A stretch of DNA of 64,000 nt, taken from contig JBEVTI010000013.1 of assembly GCA_041156125.1 (NCBI GenBank), positions 1 through 64,000 of the forward strand, in the 5' to 3' direction. The stretch comes from Paraktedonobacter carboxidivorans. Its GTDB lineage: Bacteria > Chloroflexota > Ktedonobacteria > Ktedonobacterales > Ktedonobacteraceae. The notes beneath the pieces are model-generated. The model ran no database searches and had not been told where the DNA came from. It saw only the letters and a list, made by a program, of their open reading frames with translations. The translations under genes were made by a program, and so were the position numbers. Of this stretch, positions 41,226 through 49,376 are shown piece after piece. Positions within the stretch are counted from its first letter, which is position 1, and every line of letters begins with the position of its first letter.

Positions 41226-42386
41226 TTAGCGCTTGCTGTGAAATGTCATGTTGATAAGCACTATGGTCAGAGCCACGCAAGCTAGTGCGACGAGCCTGCA
41301 TATCAGAATAAATTGCACGATAGCGTCTGTCACGCCCAATTGATCAGGAAGCGCGGAATTCCAGAGTTGGGCGGTCAAGATAGCCAGCGTGCTGAGTGAA
41401 AAGATAAGCAAGACAAACCCCTGCCAGGGATGGGCCGGTTCGCCAGTACCACGCTGAGATCGTGCGCGGCTAGCCCACGGGTTGGAACGCCTCCGCTGGT
41501 AGAAAATGTTCATGGCCGAGATAGCGAGACATACGATCGCCAGAGCAATCAGCCTGCTAATGGTCTCGAAGCGTCCGCTGAAGCCGCTTCCGGCGAATAA
41601 ACCCGCGCTGAGAGCGATCAAGAGCAGGACTGAGAAGATGGAGACTGCCAGGCGTAGCCAGGATGACGCGAACTGTCCGTCGAGCAATTGGATGCCTGCG
41701 CTGGCCTGGCCAGCCAATGCATGATCACGAGTGACATAGATGATAGTCTTCCCATAATGGGTAAAGCTCGCGAGCATCTCAAAGACCTCGTGAGCGGTAT
41801 GCGAGTCCAGGTTGCCTGTGGGTTCGTCCGCCACAATCACTGGAGGATCGTTTGCCAGAGCTCGCGCGATAGCAACACGCTGCTGTTCACCGCCTGAAAG
41901 CTCGCCTGGTAGTCGGTGAGCAAAAGCTGAAACTCGGGCCATGTCCAGGCATTGCAGGGCCCGCTCGCGCCATTTGGCATGCTTCTGCCCTCCTCCCCCG
42001 CCCAATTCGAGCGCCAGGAGCACATTTTCCAGCGCGGTCAGGGTCGGAATAAGTTGAAAGAACTGGAAAACGATCCCAACATGTCTACCACGCCAACGTG
42101 CCAGAGCATCTTCGTTCATAGCACGCAGTTCCTGACCAGCAAACAGAATGCGTCCACTGGTGGCATGATCAATGCCTGTGAGCAAATGTAGCAGGGTGGA
42201 TTTGCCGCTTCCCGATGGCCCGGTGATTGCGAAGAGGCTCTGTTCTGGCACAAGAAAAGCGAGATCGTTCAGAATGCTTGTTTGCTTTGCCCTTGTAGTG
42301 ATCATATGTGAGAGGTGCTCTACCTCAATGATGATTGAACGAGCAGCAGAAGCTTGCTCTTGTGGTCCTCTCATAAGCGGTTGCAT
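41226..42386 (-). CDS. ABC ATPase fused to a four-helix membrane domain
   Basis: A 386-residue fusion. Residues about 18-245 are a MacB/LolD-type ATPase with Walker A GPSGSGKST, signature LSGGEQQRV and ADEPTGNLDS. The H-loop, normally VTHD, reads VTRD, so the catalytic switch histidine is Arg. Residues about 250-386 form four membrane helices with no similarity to FtsX that I can see. No separate permease gene is adjacent. An ATPase with a replaced H-loop carrying its own small membrane domain is unusual; it may be weakly active or regulatory. AAAGGC lies upstream of the ATG. Confidence 0.85.
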   Translation of the reverse strand: MQPLMRGPQEQASAARSIIIEVEHLSHMITTRAKQTSILNDLAFLVPEQSLFAITGPSGSGKSTLLHLLTGIDHATSGRILFAGQELRAMNEDALARWRGRHVGIVFQFFQLIPTLTALENVLLALELGGGGGQKHAKWRERALQCLDMARVSAFAHRLPGELSGGEQQRVAIARALANDPPVIVADEPTGNLDSHTAHEVFEMLASFTHYGKTIIYVTRDHALAGQASAGIQLLDGQFASSWLRLAVSIFSVLLLIALSAGLFAGSGFSGRFETISRLIALAIVCLAISAMNIFYQRRRSNPWASRARSQRGTGEPAHPWQGFVLLIFSLSTLAILTAQLWNSALPDQLGVTDAIVQFILICRLVALACVALTIVLINMTFHSKR

Positions 42387-42534
42387 AAGCCTTGTTGCCT
42401 TTCTTTACATAATACTTCCATAGATATCTATCAGAGATAGTATTTCCCTTTCATCCTGATGTCCCTTCATGCGCTTAGCAAAGTCTTGTGCTTGTATACC
42501 GATGCTCTAACACAGAAAAAGCCAGCAAGGTTTC

Positions 42535-42581
42535 AAAGCAGAGGTTTGGCGGGCGTGCAGCACCCGCCAAACCTCTGCTTT
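42535..42581. repeat. 19-bp perfect-stem hairpin in a divergent region
   Basis: Arms 42535-42553 and 42563-42581 (aaagcagaggtttggcggg and its complement) pair around nine bases. Unlike most hairpins here it lies between two gene starts, not at a gene end. Confidence 0.8.
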
Positions 42582-42592
42582 TCTGCGAGTCG

Positions 42593-42622
42593 GGGAGGCA
42601 AAAGCTGTTTTGGCCTGATTTT
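42593..42622 (+). repeat. Repeat R2, copy 1 (right arm degenerate)
   Basis: Begins gggaggcaaaag and ends ttttggcctgatttt. It matches 60011-60040 at 29 of 30 positions. Here the second half of the hairpin seen at 60043-60062 is missing except for a short atcagg. Confidence 0.75.
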
Positions 42623-42701
42623 TCAACATCAGGGATCACCCATAATATGCTATAATGCTGAGTATATATGTCAGATAATTTACACCACTGAAAGAGCCTT
42701 T

Positions 42702-43679
42702 ATGAAGAATCTGCCAGTCTGGCAGCGACCGGACCTGTTCATACCTGCTTCCCTCGACACGATTTTTTTTGACCTCGATGGCACTTTAATTAAGACCGTT
42801 GATTCTTTTCATGCCGCAGACATTGCTGCTGCTGAGTATATAGTGGGTCAGCTTAATGGGTTGGATTGGGGGAAGAGTGAGGGCAAAGCATTATTAACGC
42901 ATGACGACGTACTGGCCTTTAAACAGGCTGGTGGCTATAATAACGACTGGGATATGTGTTACCTGCTGGCCGCGCTCTGCACAGCTCGTCTGCGCGAGTG
43001 GCGCGGCACAGCGTTGGCTGAGCGCAGTTATGCCGAATGGGCGGCTCTCTCTTACGCCGCCAATCAGCAGGGCCATGGCGGGCTGACATGGGTACGCGAA
43101 GTCACCCCGTCCAGCGCGCACCCTGATTATAGGCAGATCGGTGAAATCTATCGTGAGCTCTACTGGGGAGCGGAAGAGTTGTCTAAACGCTATGGTTATA
43201 CCGCGCGCTACCTGCCGGATTTCGCGGGTTATGTGCGTAATGAGGAACCATATTTTCAGCCGGACTTCTTCGCGGATTTGCGTCGGCGCGGCATTCAGCA
43301 CATGGGCATTATCACAGGCCGGGTTGGACCCGAAGTAGACATTGCTCTGGAGATGTTAGAGGCATATAGCGGAGAGCGCTGGTGGGAGGTCGTGATTCCC
43401 GCCGATCTCGTGCCCAAGCCTGATCCTCGCGCGCTAACCCAGGCGATCGCGGGCATCGCTGGCGGCATCGGTTCTGGCCTCTATGTGGGCGACACAGGCG
43501 ACGACCTCTCAGTGGTTCTCAACTACCGGGCCCAGCGTCGCTCAGCCGAGCCCGAAATTCTCTCCGTCTGCCTGGTCTATCCCCACGAAAGCACCCTTTA
43601 CCAGCAGCGCGGCGCTGATTTCGTCATCTCGCATATAAACGAGATCGTGTACTGCTTGCCGCCTCAGAAACAGGTCTAA
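42702..43679 (+). CDS. HAD-superfamily hydrolase
   Basis: A 325-residue HAD protein. Motif I is FFDLDGTLIKT, motif II the Thr in IITGRVGPE, motif III the lysine in PADLVPKPDP and motif IV YVGDTGDDLSVV. The large cap insertion (about residues 35-190) with KRYGYTARYLPDFAG is unlike common phosphoglycolate phosphatases. The substrate is unknown. The ATG at 42702 is chosen because it precedes the HAD domain and sits 45 bases after a TATAAT; the frame's upstream part is repeat sequence. It meets the next gene tail to tail with a four-base overlap. Confidence 0.85.
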   Translation: MKNLPVWQRPDLFIPASLDTIFFDLDGTLIKTVDSFHAADIAAAEYIVGQLNGLDWGKSEGKALLTHDDVLAFKQAGGYNNDWDMCYLLAALCTARLREWRGTALAERSYAEWAALSYAANQQGHGGLTWVREVTPSSAHPDYRQIGEIYRELYWGAEELSKRYGYTARYLPDFAGYVRNEEPYFQPDFFADLRRRGIQHMGIITGRVGPEVDIALEMLEAYSGERWWEVVIPADLVPKPDPRALTQAIAGIAGGIGSGLYVGDTGDDLSVVLNYRAQRRSAEPEILSVCLVYPHESTLYQQRGADFVISHINEIVYCLPPQKQV

Positions 43680-44029
43680 TCCCCGAAGCCAGTATATGGA
43701 GGGGTAGTCATCGGCATGGGCGGATAGGTAGTCGGGCCAAGAAAAATATACAACGGCATAGCTATGCCTGAAAAAACGAGCAGGCAGACAAACCATCCCC
43801 AGCGGCGCAATTGCGCCAAACGCACCAGCGCGCCGACCCAGGCTACTAGCGCCAGCAGACTGGCGCTAAGTAAGAGAATCTTGCTGATGAGCACGGCTGT
43901 GCTATCTACAGGATGGGCCAGAGCGCCTGGTAGTGTACTATGTGTATAGCCGCCCGCGAATAAGAAACTGCCGCTCAGTGTGATCACCACGCTCAATAAA
44001 CAGAATAGACAGCTCAGAGATTTGTTCAT
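43676..44029 (-). CDS. Small membrane protein with three helices
   Basis: A 117-residue protein of unknown family. Hydrophobic segments at about 6-28, 44-68 and 74-95 predict three membrane helices; the C terminus is a short Pro/Thr-rich tail ending YTGFGD. GAGGGGG lies four bases before the ATG at 44029, which is preferred to an upstream in-frame ATG. It overlaps the convergent HAD gene by four bases. Confidence 0.7.
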   Translation of the reverse strand: MNKSLSCLFCLLSVVITLSGSFLFAGGYTHSTLPGALAHPVDSTAVLISKILLLSASLLALVAWVGALVRLAQLRRWGWFVCLLVFSGIAMPLYIFLGPTTYPPMPMTTPPYTGFGD

Positions 44030-44147
44030 CGCACCCCCTCTTTCTCTCTCTTTCTCATGCAAACACCGGATAGAGGATAGCCAGACAAATCTATTCTACA
44101 GGTCTGCCCCAAGTTCTAGTTTATTCTGGAATGTATAAAAATTTCTT

Positions 44148-44657
44148 CTATGCTTCAAGCGTAATTTGCAGATCTTCTTCTTGCTCGCGCACAATCTGTA
44201 TGCGCTCCCAGCCTTCTTTTGGAGCGTCCTCAAAGACCCGAGGCAACAGGCTGTCGTGGTAATATACAACCTGTTCGCCTACCTGGCGCGTGCGCAGGGC
44301 GTTGCGCTGAATACAAATCTCTGGCGGTGTAGGCAGGATAAGCAGGCAGCCATAATACCCGTAATGACGCGAGATCTGGCGTAGCTCCTGGCGTACTTGT
44401 GGCTTGAGTGCTGTGCTATCAGCCACACAGAAAAACCCATTCAGCATACGCTTGCGCAAAATATAGTAGAATAGATCAAAGGCATCTTTATTGAAACCTT
44501 GCTCTCTTTCACTATCACAAATCATGCCACGGCAACGATCCGAAGAGACAATGTTAGTGGGAGGAAAACGCTGAGCCGCGAAAGTGCTTTTTCCGCTTCC
44601 CGCGGAGCCGCAGAGCACAAGCAATGTCCTACGAGGCAAAGTGAGAAGTTCTGTCAT
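44148..44657 (-). CDS. P-loop kinase, polynucleotide-kinase/AAA_33-like
   Basis: A 169-residue P-loop NTPase. Walker A is GSAGSGKST, followed by the SSDRCRGMI segment and VADSTALKPQVRQEL, the layout of the kinase domain of bacterial Pnkp-like and zeta-toxin-related phosphotransferases. A C-terminal QRNALRTRQVGEQVV arginine-rich lid fits. It should phosphorylate a small molecule or nucleic-acid end; the acceptor is unknown. GAGAGGA lies eight bases upstream of the ATG at 44657. It is divergent from alaS. Confidence 0.82.
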   Translation of the reverse strand: MTELLTLPRRTLLVLCGSAGSGKSTFAAQRFPPTNIVSSDRCRGMICDSEREQGFNKDAFDLFYYILRKRMLNGFFCVADSTALKPQVRQELRQISRHYGYYGCLLILPTPPEICIQRNALRTRQVGEQVVYYHDSLLPRVFEDAPKEGWERIQIVREQEEDLQITLEA

Positions 44658-44980
44658 GCGATGTATCCTCTCGTTGCTAAAAACCCACTTCTCTGGTATA
44701 ATCACGTACACAAAGATACGCAAGCTACCAGGGGTTCATGTAGTCGCGCCTGAGTGCCATTATTATATCATTTATTGCACCGGGGATCATTCTTATACCG
44801 CGAGCAAGATTAGTGAGATCCCTCAATGCAAACAATCAAAGCGCGTTCTCAGAAAAAGCTCCTGGACGTTGCTCTCCCGATCTTGAAAAACGCAACTGAA
44901 ACCTGGTCATGTTTGATCTAGAAATGCGCTCATCCCTGGATATTCTCGCCTGAGTTGAAGCAGGGTGAAAGGAAATAGAT
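44658..44980. other. 323-bp divergent gap: alaS promoter and long leader
   Basis: The alaS promoter (44674-44702) is followed by about 270 bases of leader. I looked for a T-box sequence (AGGGTGGNACCGCG) and found none. No other gene is seen. Confidence 0.5.
44674..44702 (+). promoter_or_regulatory. Promoter of alaS, extended -10
   Basis: TTGCTA (44674-44679), 17 bases, TGGTATAAT with TATAAT at 44697-44702. The extended TG and perfect -10 make it strong. It overlaps the 5' leader of the divergent kinase gene, so the two may compete. Confidence 0.7.
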
Positions 44981-47608
44981 ATGATGAAAGGTGCCGAGAT
45001 TCGCGAACGCTTCCTCAGCTTCTTCGCGAGTAAAGGCCATACGATTATGCCCAGCTCTTCGTTGGTGCCGCGTAATGATCCCACTGTGCTGCTGACAACA
45101 GCAGGCATGCAGCAGATGATTCCTTTTTTCCTGGGTCGCGAGGTTCCGCCAGCTGTGCGCCTGACTTCCGTGCAGAAGTGTTTCCGTACAACTGATATTG
45201 ACGCGGTAGGCGATGAGCGGCACCTGACCTTTTTTGAGATGATGGGCAATTTCTCAGTTGGCGATTACTTTAAGCGCGAGGCGATTACCTGGGCCTGGGA
45301 GTTACTGACACAAGAACTGGGTCTACCGGCTGAGCTGCTCTATCCTACAGTTCACCCCGCTGACGATGAGGCGCCCTACTTATGGGAAGAGATCACGGGG
45401 AAGAGCCGCGCGAGCATTACCCAGCTATCCGATAACTGGTGGGGACCACCGGGGGCAAGTGGTCCCTGTGGGCCTGACTCCGAGATTTATTACGATCGCG
45501 GTGTAGAGCGTGGCTGTGGCCGCGCGGATTGCGCGCCTGGCTGCGAGTGCGAGCGTTTCCTGGAGATCTGGAACCTGGTCTTTATGCAGTACTTCCAGGA
45601 TCTGGATGGTTCCCGCAGTCCACTACCCAGCAAGAATATCGATACTGGCTTCGGGCTGGAGCGCATTGCCCTGCTCCTCCAGGGTAAAGAGTCGGTCTTC
45701 GACACTGATCTGTTTCGTCCGATTATCGATAAATTCGCTTCGCTGGCTGGCGTGAGCTATGGTCATGATCCCAAAGCCGATGCCTCCCTGCGCGTTATCG
45801 CCGATCATGGGCGCGCGCTGGTCTTCCTGGCCGCTGATGGCGTCTTGCCCAGCAATGAAGGCCGGGGCTATATCTTCCGTCGTGTTTTACGTCGCGCGGT
45901 GCGCCACGGTAAATTGCTCGGCCTGGATAAACCCTTCCTGACCGAAGCGGCAGATACTGTTATCGATCTGCTTAAGAAGCACTATACCGAGCTGGGCCTG
46001 CGTCGCACACGCATCGTTGAGATTCTGAGCTTTGAAGAGGAAAAGTTCGGTCAGACACTCAGCGCGGGCCTTGCCCTGCTCAACGATCTCCTGCAGGATC
46101 TTCAGCGGCAGGAGCAGTCTGTGATTCCTGGCGACGAGGCTTTCAAACTCTACGATACCCACGGCTTCCCTCTGGAACTGACCCAGGAGGTGGCGGGCGA
46201 GCACGGCTTTACCGTCGATATCCCGGCCTTTGAAAAGGCCATGGAGCGCCAGCAGGAGCGCAGCCGTTCCACCAATGCCTTTGTGCAGGAGAAGGATGAG
46301 CAGGCGCTGGCTACCATCCTCAAGCGCATCGGACCCGGCGAATTCACCGGTTACCAGGGCATCAATGACTCCGGCAAGATCGTCGGACTGGTAGTGGATG
46401 GCCAGGAAGTAGAGACGATTACCGCGCCCCAGTCCGCCCTCGTGCTTCTCGACCGCACGCCTTTCTACGCCGAAAGCGGCGGTCAGATTGGCGATCGTGG
46501 CGAGATCGAGAGCCAACTGGGTGTGTTCGAGGTCCAGGATACGCGCAAGCCGCTCAAGGGGCTGATTGTCCACTATGGCAAGATCAATGAAGGCTATCTG
46601 CGCGTAGGCGATAGCGTGCAGTCAAGTGTGCTTAGCCAGCGGCGCGAAGATACTATGTGCAACCACAGCGCCACACATCTCCTGCATAAAGCCTTGCGCG
46701 ATCTGCTCGGCACCTCAGTTGAACAGCGTGGCTCGTTAGTGGAACCAGAGCGCCTGCGCTTTGATTTCACCTCGCCGCGTCCGCTGAGCCAGGAAGAATT
46801 GGCGCGCCTGGACGATCAGATTAATCGCTGGATTCGCCATGATTACGCGATCACGACTCGGATTATGCCACTCAAAGAGGCTCAAGCGACGGGAGCCATG
46901 GCCCTGTTTGGCGAAAAATACGACGAGCACGTGCGCGTAGTCTCGATGGGCGAGAGCATCGAACTGTGCGGCGGCACGCATAGCGCCTCCACAGGACAGA
47001 TCGGCCTCTATATTACTGTGCAGGAAACCAGCGTAGCAGCGGGTATCCGCCGTATTGAGGCGCTGACCGGGCGCGGAGCCGAGGCATATCTGCGCCAGCG
47101 TAACGCATCTGTCGAGCGCGTAAGCAGTAAACTGCAGACGCAGCCCGATCTGCTAGAGAACAGAGTCGATCAACTGCTACAGGATCTGGCCGCGGCCAGG
47201 CGACAGATCGCGCAGTTCCAGCGTGAAAGGGCGCAGCAACGGACTAGCACCCTGGCCACGCAAGTGCGCGATATCGCTGGCGTACCAGTAGTAGCCGCGA
47301 CCGTCGATGTGCCTGATGACAAAGTGATTCGCGAAATGGGTGACATGGTGCTCACCAAGATCGGGCGTCCGGGCGTCGTGGTCCTGGCTGGCATGCTTGA
47401 CGAGCGCATCAGCCTCCAGGTCAGCGTCTCCTCAGAACTGATAAGCCGTGGCTTGCACGCGGGCAAGATCGCCGAAGCCGTAGGTCAAAAACTTGGCGGC
47501 AAAGGCGGTGGGCGTCCTGAATCGGCTCAGGGAGGCGGCAAAGACAAAGCCCAATTGGGCGCGGCTCTTGATCTTGTAGCCAAATTTGTCAAAGAAAACG
47601 TGAAATAA
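44981..47608 (+). CDS. alaS: Alanyl-tRNA synthetase
   Basis: An 875-residue class II synthetase that charges tRNA-Ala. The N-terminal catalytic domain has RERFLSFFASKGH and FFEMMGNFSVGDYFK; the editing domain has HSATH in NHSATHLLHKALRDLLG and CGGTHSASTGQIG, giving the zinc-binding His/Cys set; the C-terminal C-Ala domain ends in the GGKGGGRPESAQGGG segment. Length and all motifs are complete. GAAAGGAA precedes a double ATG at 44981. It is followed by a hairpin at 47627-47660. Confidence 0.98.
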   Translation: MMKGAEIRERFLSFFASKGHTIMPSSSLVPRNDPTVLLTTAGMQQMIPFFLGREVPPAVRLTSVQKCFRTTDIDAVGDERHLTFFEMMGNFSVGDYFKREAITWAWELLTQELGLPAELLYPTVHPADDEAPYLWEEITGKSRASITQLSDNWWGPPGASGPCGPDSEIYYDRGVERGCGRADCAPGCECERFLEIWNLVFMQYFQDLDGSRSPLPSKNIDTGFGLERIALLLQGKESVFDTDLFRPIIDKFASLAGVSYGHDPKADASLRVIADHGRALVFLAADGVLPSNEGRGYIFRRVLRRAVRHGKLLGLDKPFLTEAADTVIDLLKKHYTELGLRRTRIVEILSFEEEKFGQTLSAGLALLNDLLQDLQRQEQSVIPGDEAFKLYDTHGFPLELTQEVAGEHGFTVDIPAFEKAMERQQERSRSTNAFVQEKDEQALATILKRIGPGEFTGYQGINDSGKIVGLVVDGQEVETITAPQSALVLLDRTPFYAESGGQIGDRGEIESQLGVFEVQDTRKPLKGLIVHYGKINEGYLRVGDSVQSSVLSQRREDTMCNHSATHLLHKALRDLLGTSVEQRGSLVEPERLRFDFTSPRPLSQEELARLDDQINRWIRHDYAITTRIMPLKEAQATGAMALFGEKYDEHVRVVSMGESIELCGGTHSASTGQIGLYITVQETSVAAGIRRIEALTGRGAEAYLRQRNASVERVSSKLQTQPDLLENRVDQLLQDLAAARRQIAQFQRERAQQRTSTLATQVRDIAGVPVVAATVDVPDDKVIREMGDMVLTKIGRPGVVVLAGMLDERISLQVSVSSELISRGLHAGKIAEAVGQKLGGKGGGRPESAQGGGKDKAQLGAALDLVAKFVKENVK

Positions 47609-47626
47609 ACAGATACGGGTCTTATG

Positions 47627-47660
47627 AGTCATCCCTGTTTTTGCAAAATCAGGGATGACT
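47627..47660. terminator. Palindromic terminator behind alaS
   Basis: A 34-bp near-palindrome: agtcatccctg (47627-47637) and cagggatgact (47650-47660), with TTTTTGCAAAA at the centre and one mismatch. Its right arm shares 18 bases with 66-83. Confidence 0.7.
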
Positions 47661-47677
47661 TGTACATAAGGTTGCTC

Positions 47678-47706
47678 TTGCACTCGATCAATCAGGGTGC
47701 TATAAC
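47678..47706 (+). promoter_or_regulatory. Promoter upstream of the FtsA-like gene
   Basis: TTGCAC (47678-47683), 17 bases, TATAAC (47701-47706) with TGC before the -10 (extended). The leader to the ATG at 47860 is about 147 bases. Confidence 0.65.
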
Positions 47707-47859
47707 GTATTGGACACGCATAAATGTTGCAGTACTCTCATAGTGAAGCGAACAGAGGGGTATCTGTGAAGGGATTTGGTATCACGTGAGAAAAACTGAC
47801 AGAGGTCATCATTCCTGCAACAGGGAAGTCGTCACATAGAGAAGTTCAGGAAGACAGGT

Positions 47860-49197
47860 ATGCCGAACCCCTTGCAGCGTCTGCGCAATTTTATATTCGG
47901 ACAACATGAGCCAGAGAACGGGTATTACGCTGGACCAGACAATACCAGCGATTATGTATCTGGCGAAGAAGACCAGCGTCTGCTTTACACAGCGCTGGAC
48001 ATTGGCACCGCGTACGCCAAAGCGATGATTGTCGAGGTTCAAGATGATGTCGCCGTTGTGCTGGGCGTAGGGCGCTATCAGCAGAGCTATAGCCATATGT
48101 CCGATGGTATTGTCACTGATATTCCCGGAGTCATCTCAAACTGCAACGAGGCCCTGCTACGGGCCGAGGAGGCAGCCGGGGGAGTTATCGCGCCCAATAC
48201 TGTGATTGGGATCGCTGGAGAACTGGTCAAAGGTAGTTCGACCACGATCACCAAGCAGCGTCAGCAGCCAAATAAGCCCATCACCCCCGAAGAGCTCGAA
48301 AGCGCGATCTCTAGTGCGCAACAGAAACTGTTAAAGACTGCTAAAGAGCGCATCGCTATGGAAACGGGCTATCCCAGTATCGAGGTGCGACTCACCAACG
48401 CGGCCATCATCTCGGTAAGTATTGATGGGCAGGTTGTGACTAATCCCGTTGGCTTTCGCGGGCGTCACTTCACCCTCACCCTCTTCAGCGCCTTCGCACC
48501 CCTGATGCAACTGGGAGCGCTGCAGACGGTCGCGCAGGGTCTGGACCTGACTCTGGCCACGATTGTCGCCGAGCCGTACGCGCTGGCCCGCTGCCTGAGC
48601 CGCAACGCCAGTGCTGATAGCGGGGCCATTTTCATCGATATTGGTGGGGGCACGACGGATATAGCCCTGGTGCGCCAGGGAGGTATTGAGGAGACACGTA
48701 TGTTCGCGCTCGGTGGGCGCACCTTTACCCGTCGCCTGGCCGCGCATAAAGGCCTCTCTTTGAAAGAGGCCGAGAAACTCAAGATCAACTACGGGCAGGG
48801 TCTGGTCAAAGGGACGGAAAGAGACGAGATTCATCAGATCTTCGATTCGGAAGTGCAGACCTGGATGGATAGCGTAGAACTGCTGATCGAGGAACTGGCC
48901 AGAGGAGAATTGCTGCCGCCAGCCGTCTATATGGTAGGGGGTGGTTCCAGCCTCCCGGATTTGAATGCGAGATTAGAGAGCTTTCCGTGGACCGAGCGCC
49001 TGCCGTTCTCGCACGCGCCGATCATCCAGACCATTCAACCCGGTATGGTCTCAAGCATTGCTGATCCTAATCACCTGCTGAAAAACGCGCAGGATATCAC
49101 GCCCATGGCTCTGGCCTATCAGGCCATCGAGCTGCAAGACGAAGATAGTATCCTGGAGAGAGCCCTCTACCAGGTCATCCATAGCTTGCACATTTAA
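47860..49197 (+). CDS. FtsA/PilM-like actin-fold ATPase
   Basis: A 445-residue actin-superfamily protein. The phosphate-1 motif is ALDIGTAYAKA, the phosphate-2 motif IFIDIGGGTTDIALV and the adenosine motif YMVGGGSSLP; the SHMSDGIVTDIPG segment is the FtsA-specific 1C subdomain start. It lacks a C-terminal FtsA-type amphipathic anchor that I can recognise. It may act as a cell-division or pilus-assembly ATPase. GGAAGACAGG precedes the ATG. It is followed by a large membrane protein gene, so I infer a working pair in the envelope. Confidence 0.88.
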   Translation: MPNPLQRLRNFIFGQHEPENGYYAGPDNTSDYVSGEEDQRLLYTALDIGTAYAKAMIVEVQDDVAVVLGVGRYQQSYSHMSDGIVTDIPGVISNCNEALLRAEEAAGGVIAPNTVIGIAGELVKGSSTTITKQRQQPNKPITPEELESAISSAQQKLLKTAKERIAMETGYPSIEVRLTNAAIISVSIDGQVVTNPVGFRGRHFTLTLFSAFAPLMQLGALQTVAQGLDLTLATIVAEPYALARCLSRNASADSGAIFIDIGGGTTDIALVRQGGIEETRMFALGGRTFTRRLAAHKGLSLKEAEKLKINYGQGLVKGTERDEIHQIFDSEVQTWMDSVELLIEELARGELLPPAVYMVGGGSSLPDLNARLESFPWTERLPFSHAPIIQTIQPGMVSSIADPNHLLKNAQDITPMALAYQAIELQDEDSILERALYQVIHSLHI

Positions 49198-49376
49198 ATA
49201 TCAAATGAGGGTCTTTCTGAAGCCGCGATTTGCATCCGCTTTAATGGAGAGAAGCCTTTTCACTACCTGTCAGCCAGGTCGCGTAGAGAGACAAATGACC
49301 GAGCAGATACAGGAGAGAGCTAGAAGGTATTGTCGAGCAAGTTGAGCAATATGAAGCAAGAGGGGGAGAAGGGCAT

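Larger units (their letters stand above)
42387..42701. other. 315-bp divergent gap with hairpin and repeat
   Basis: Contains the 19-bp stem hairpin (42535-42581), repeat R2 (42593-42622), and a TATAAT (42652-42657) ahead of the HAD gene without a clear -35 box. The open frame running through it from 42459 is an artefact of the repeat. Confidence 0.5.

Noticed and set aside
44703..44980. T-box riboswitch upstream of alaS
   Set aside because: The conserved T-box sequence and terminator pair are not found.
45887..46573. 228-codon minus-strand open frame
   Set aside because: Antisense to alaS, which is complete and well conserved.
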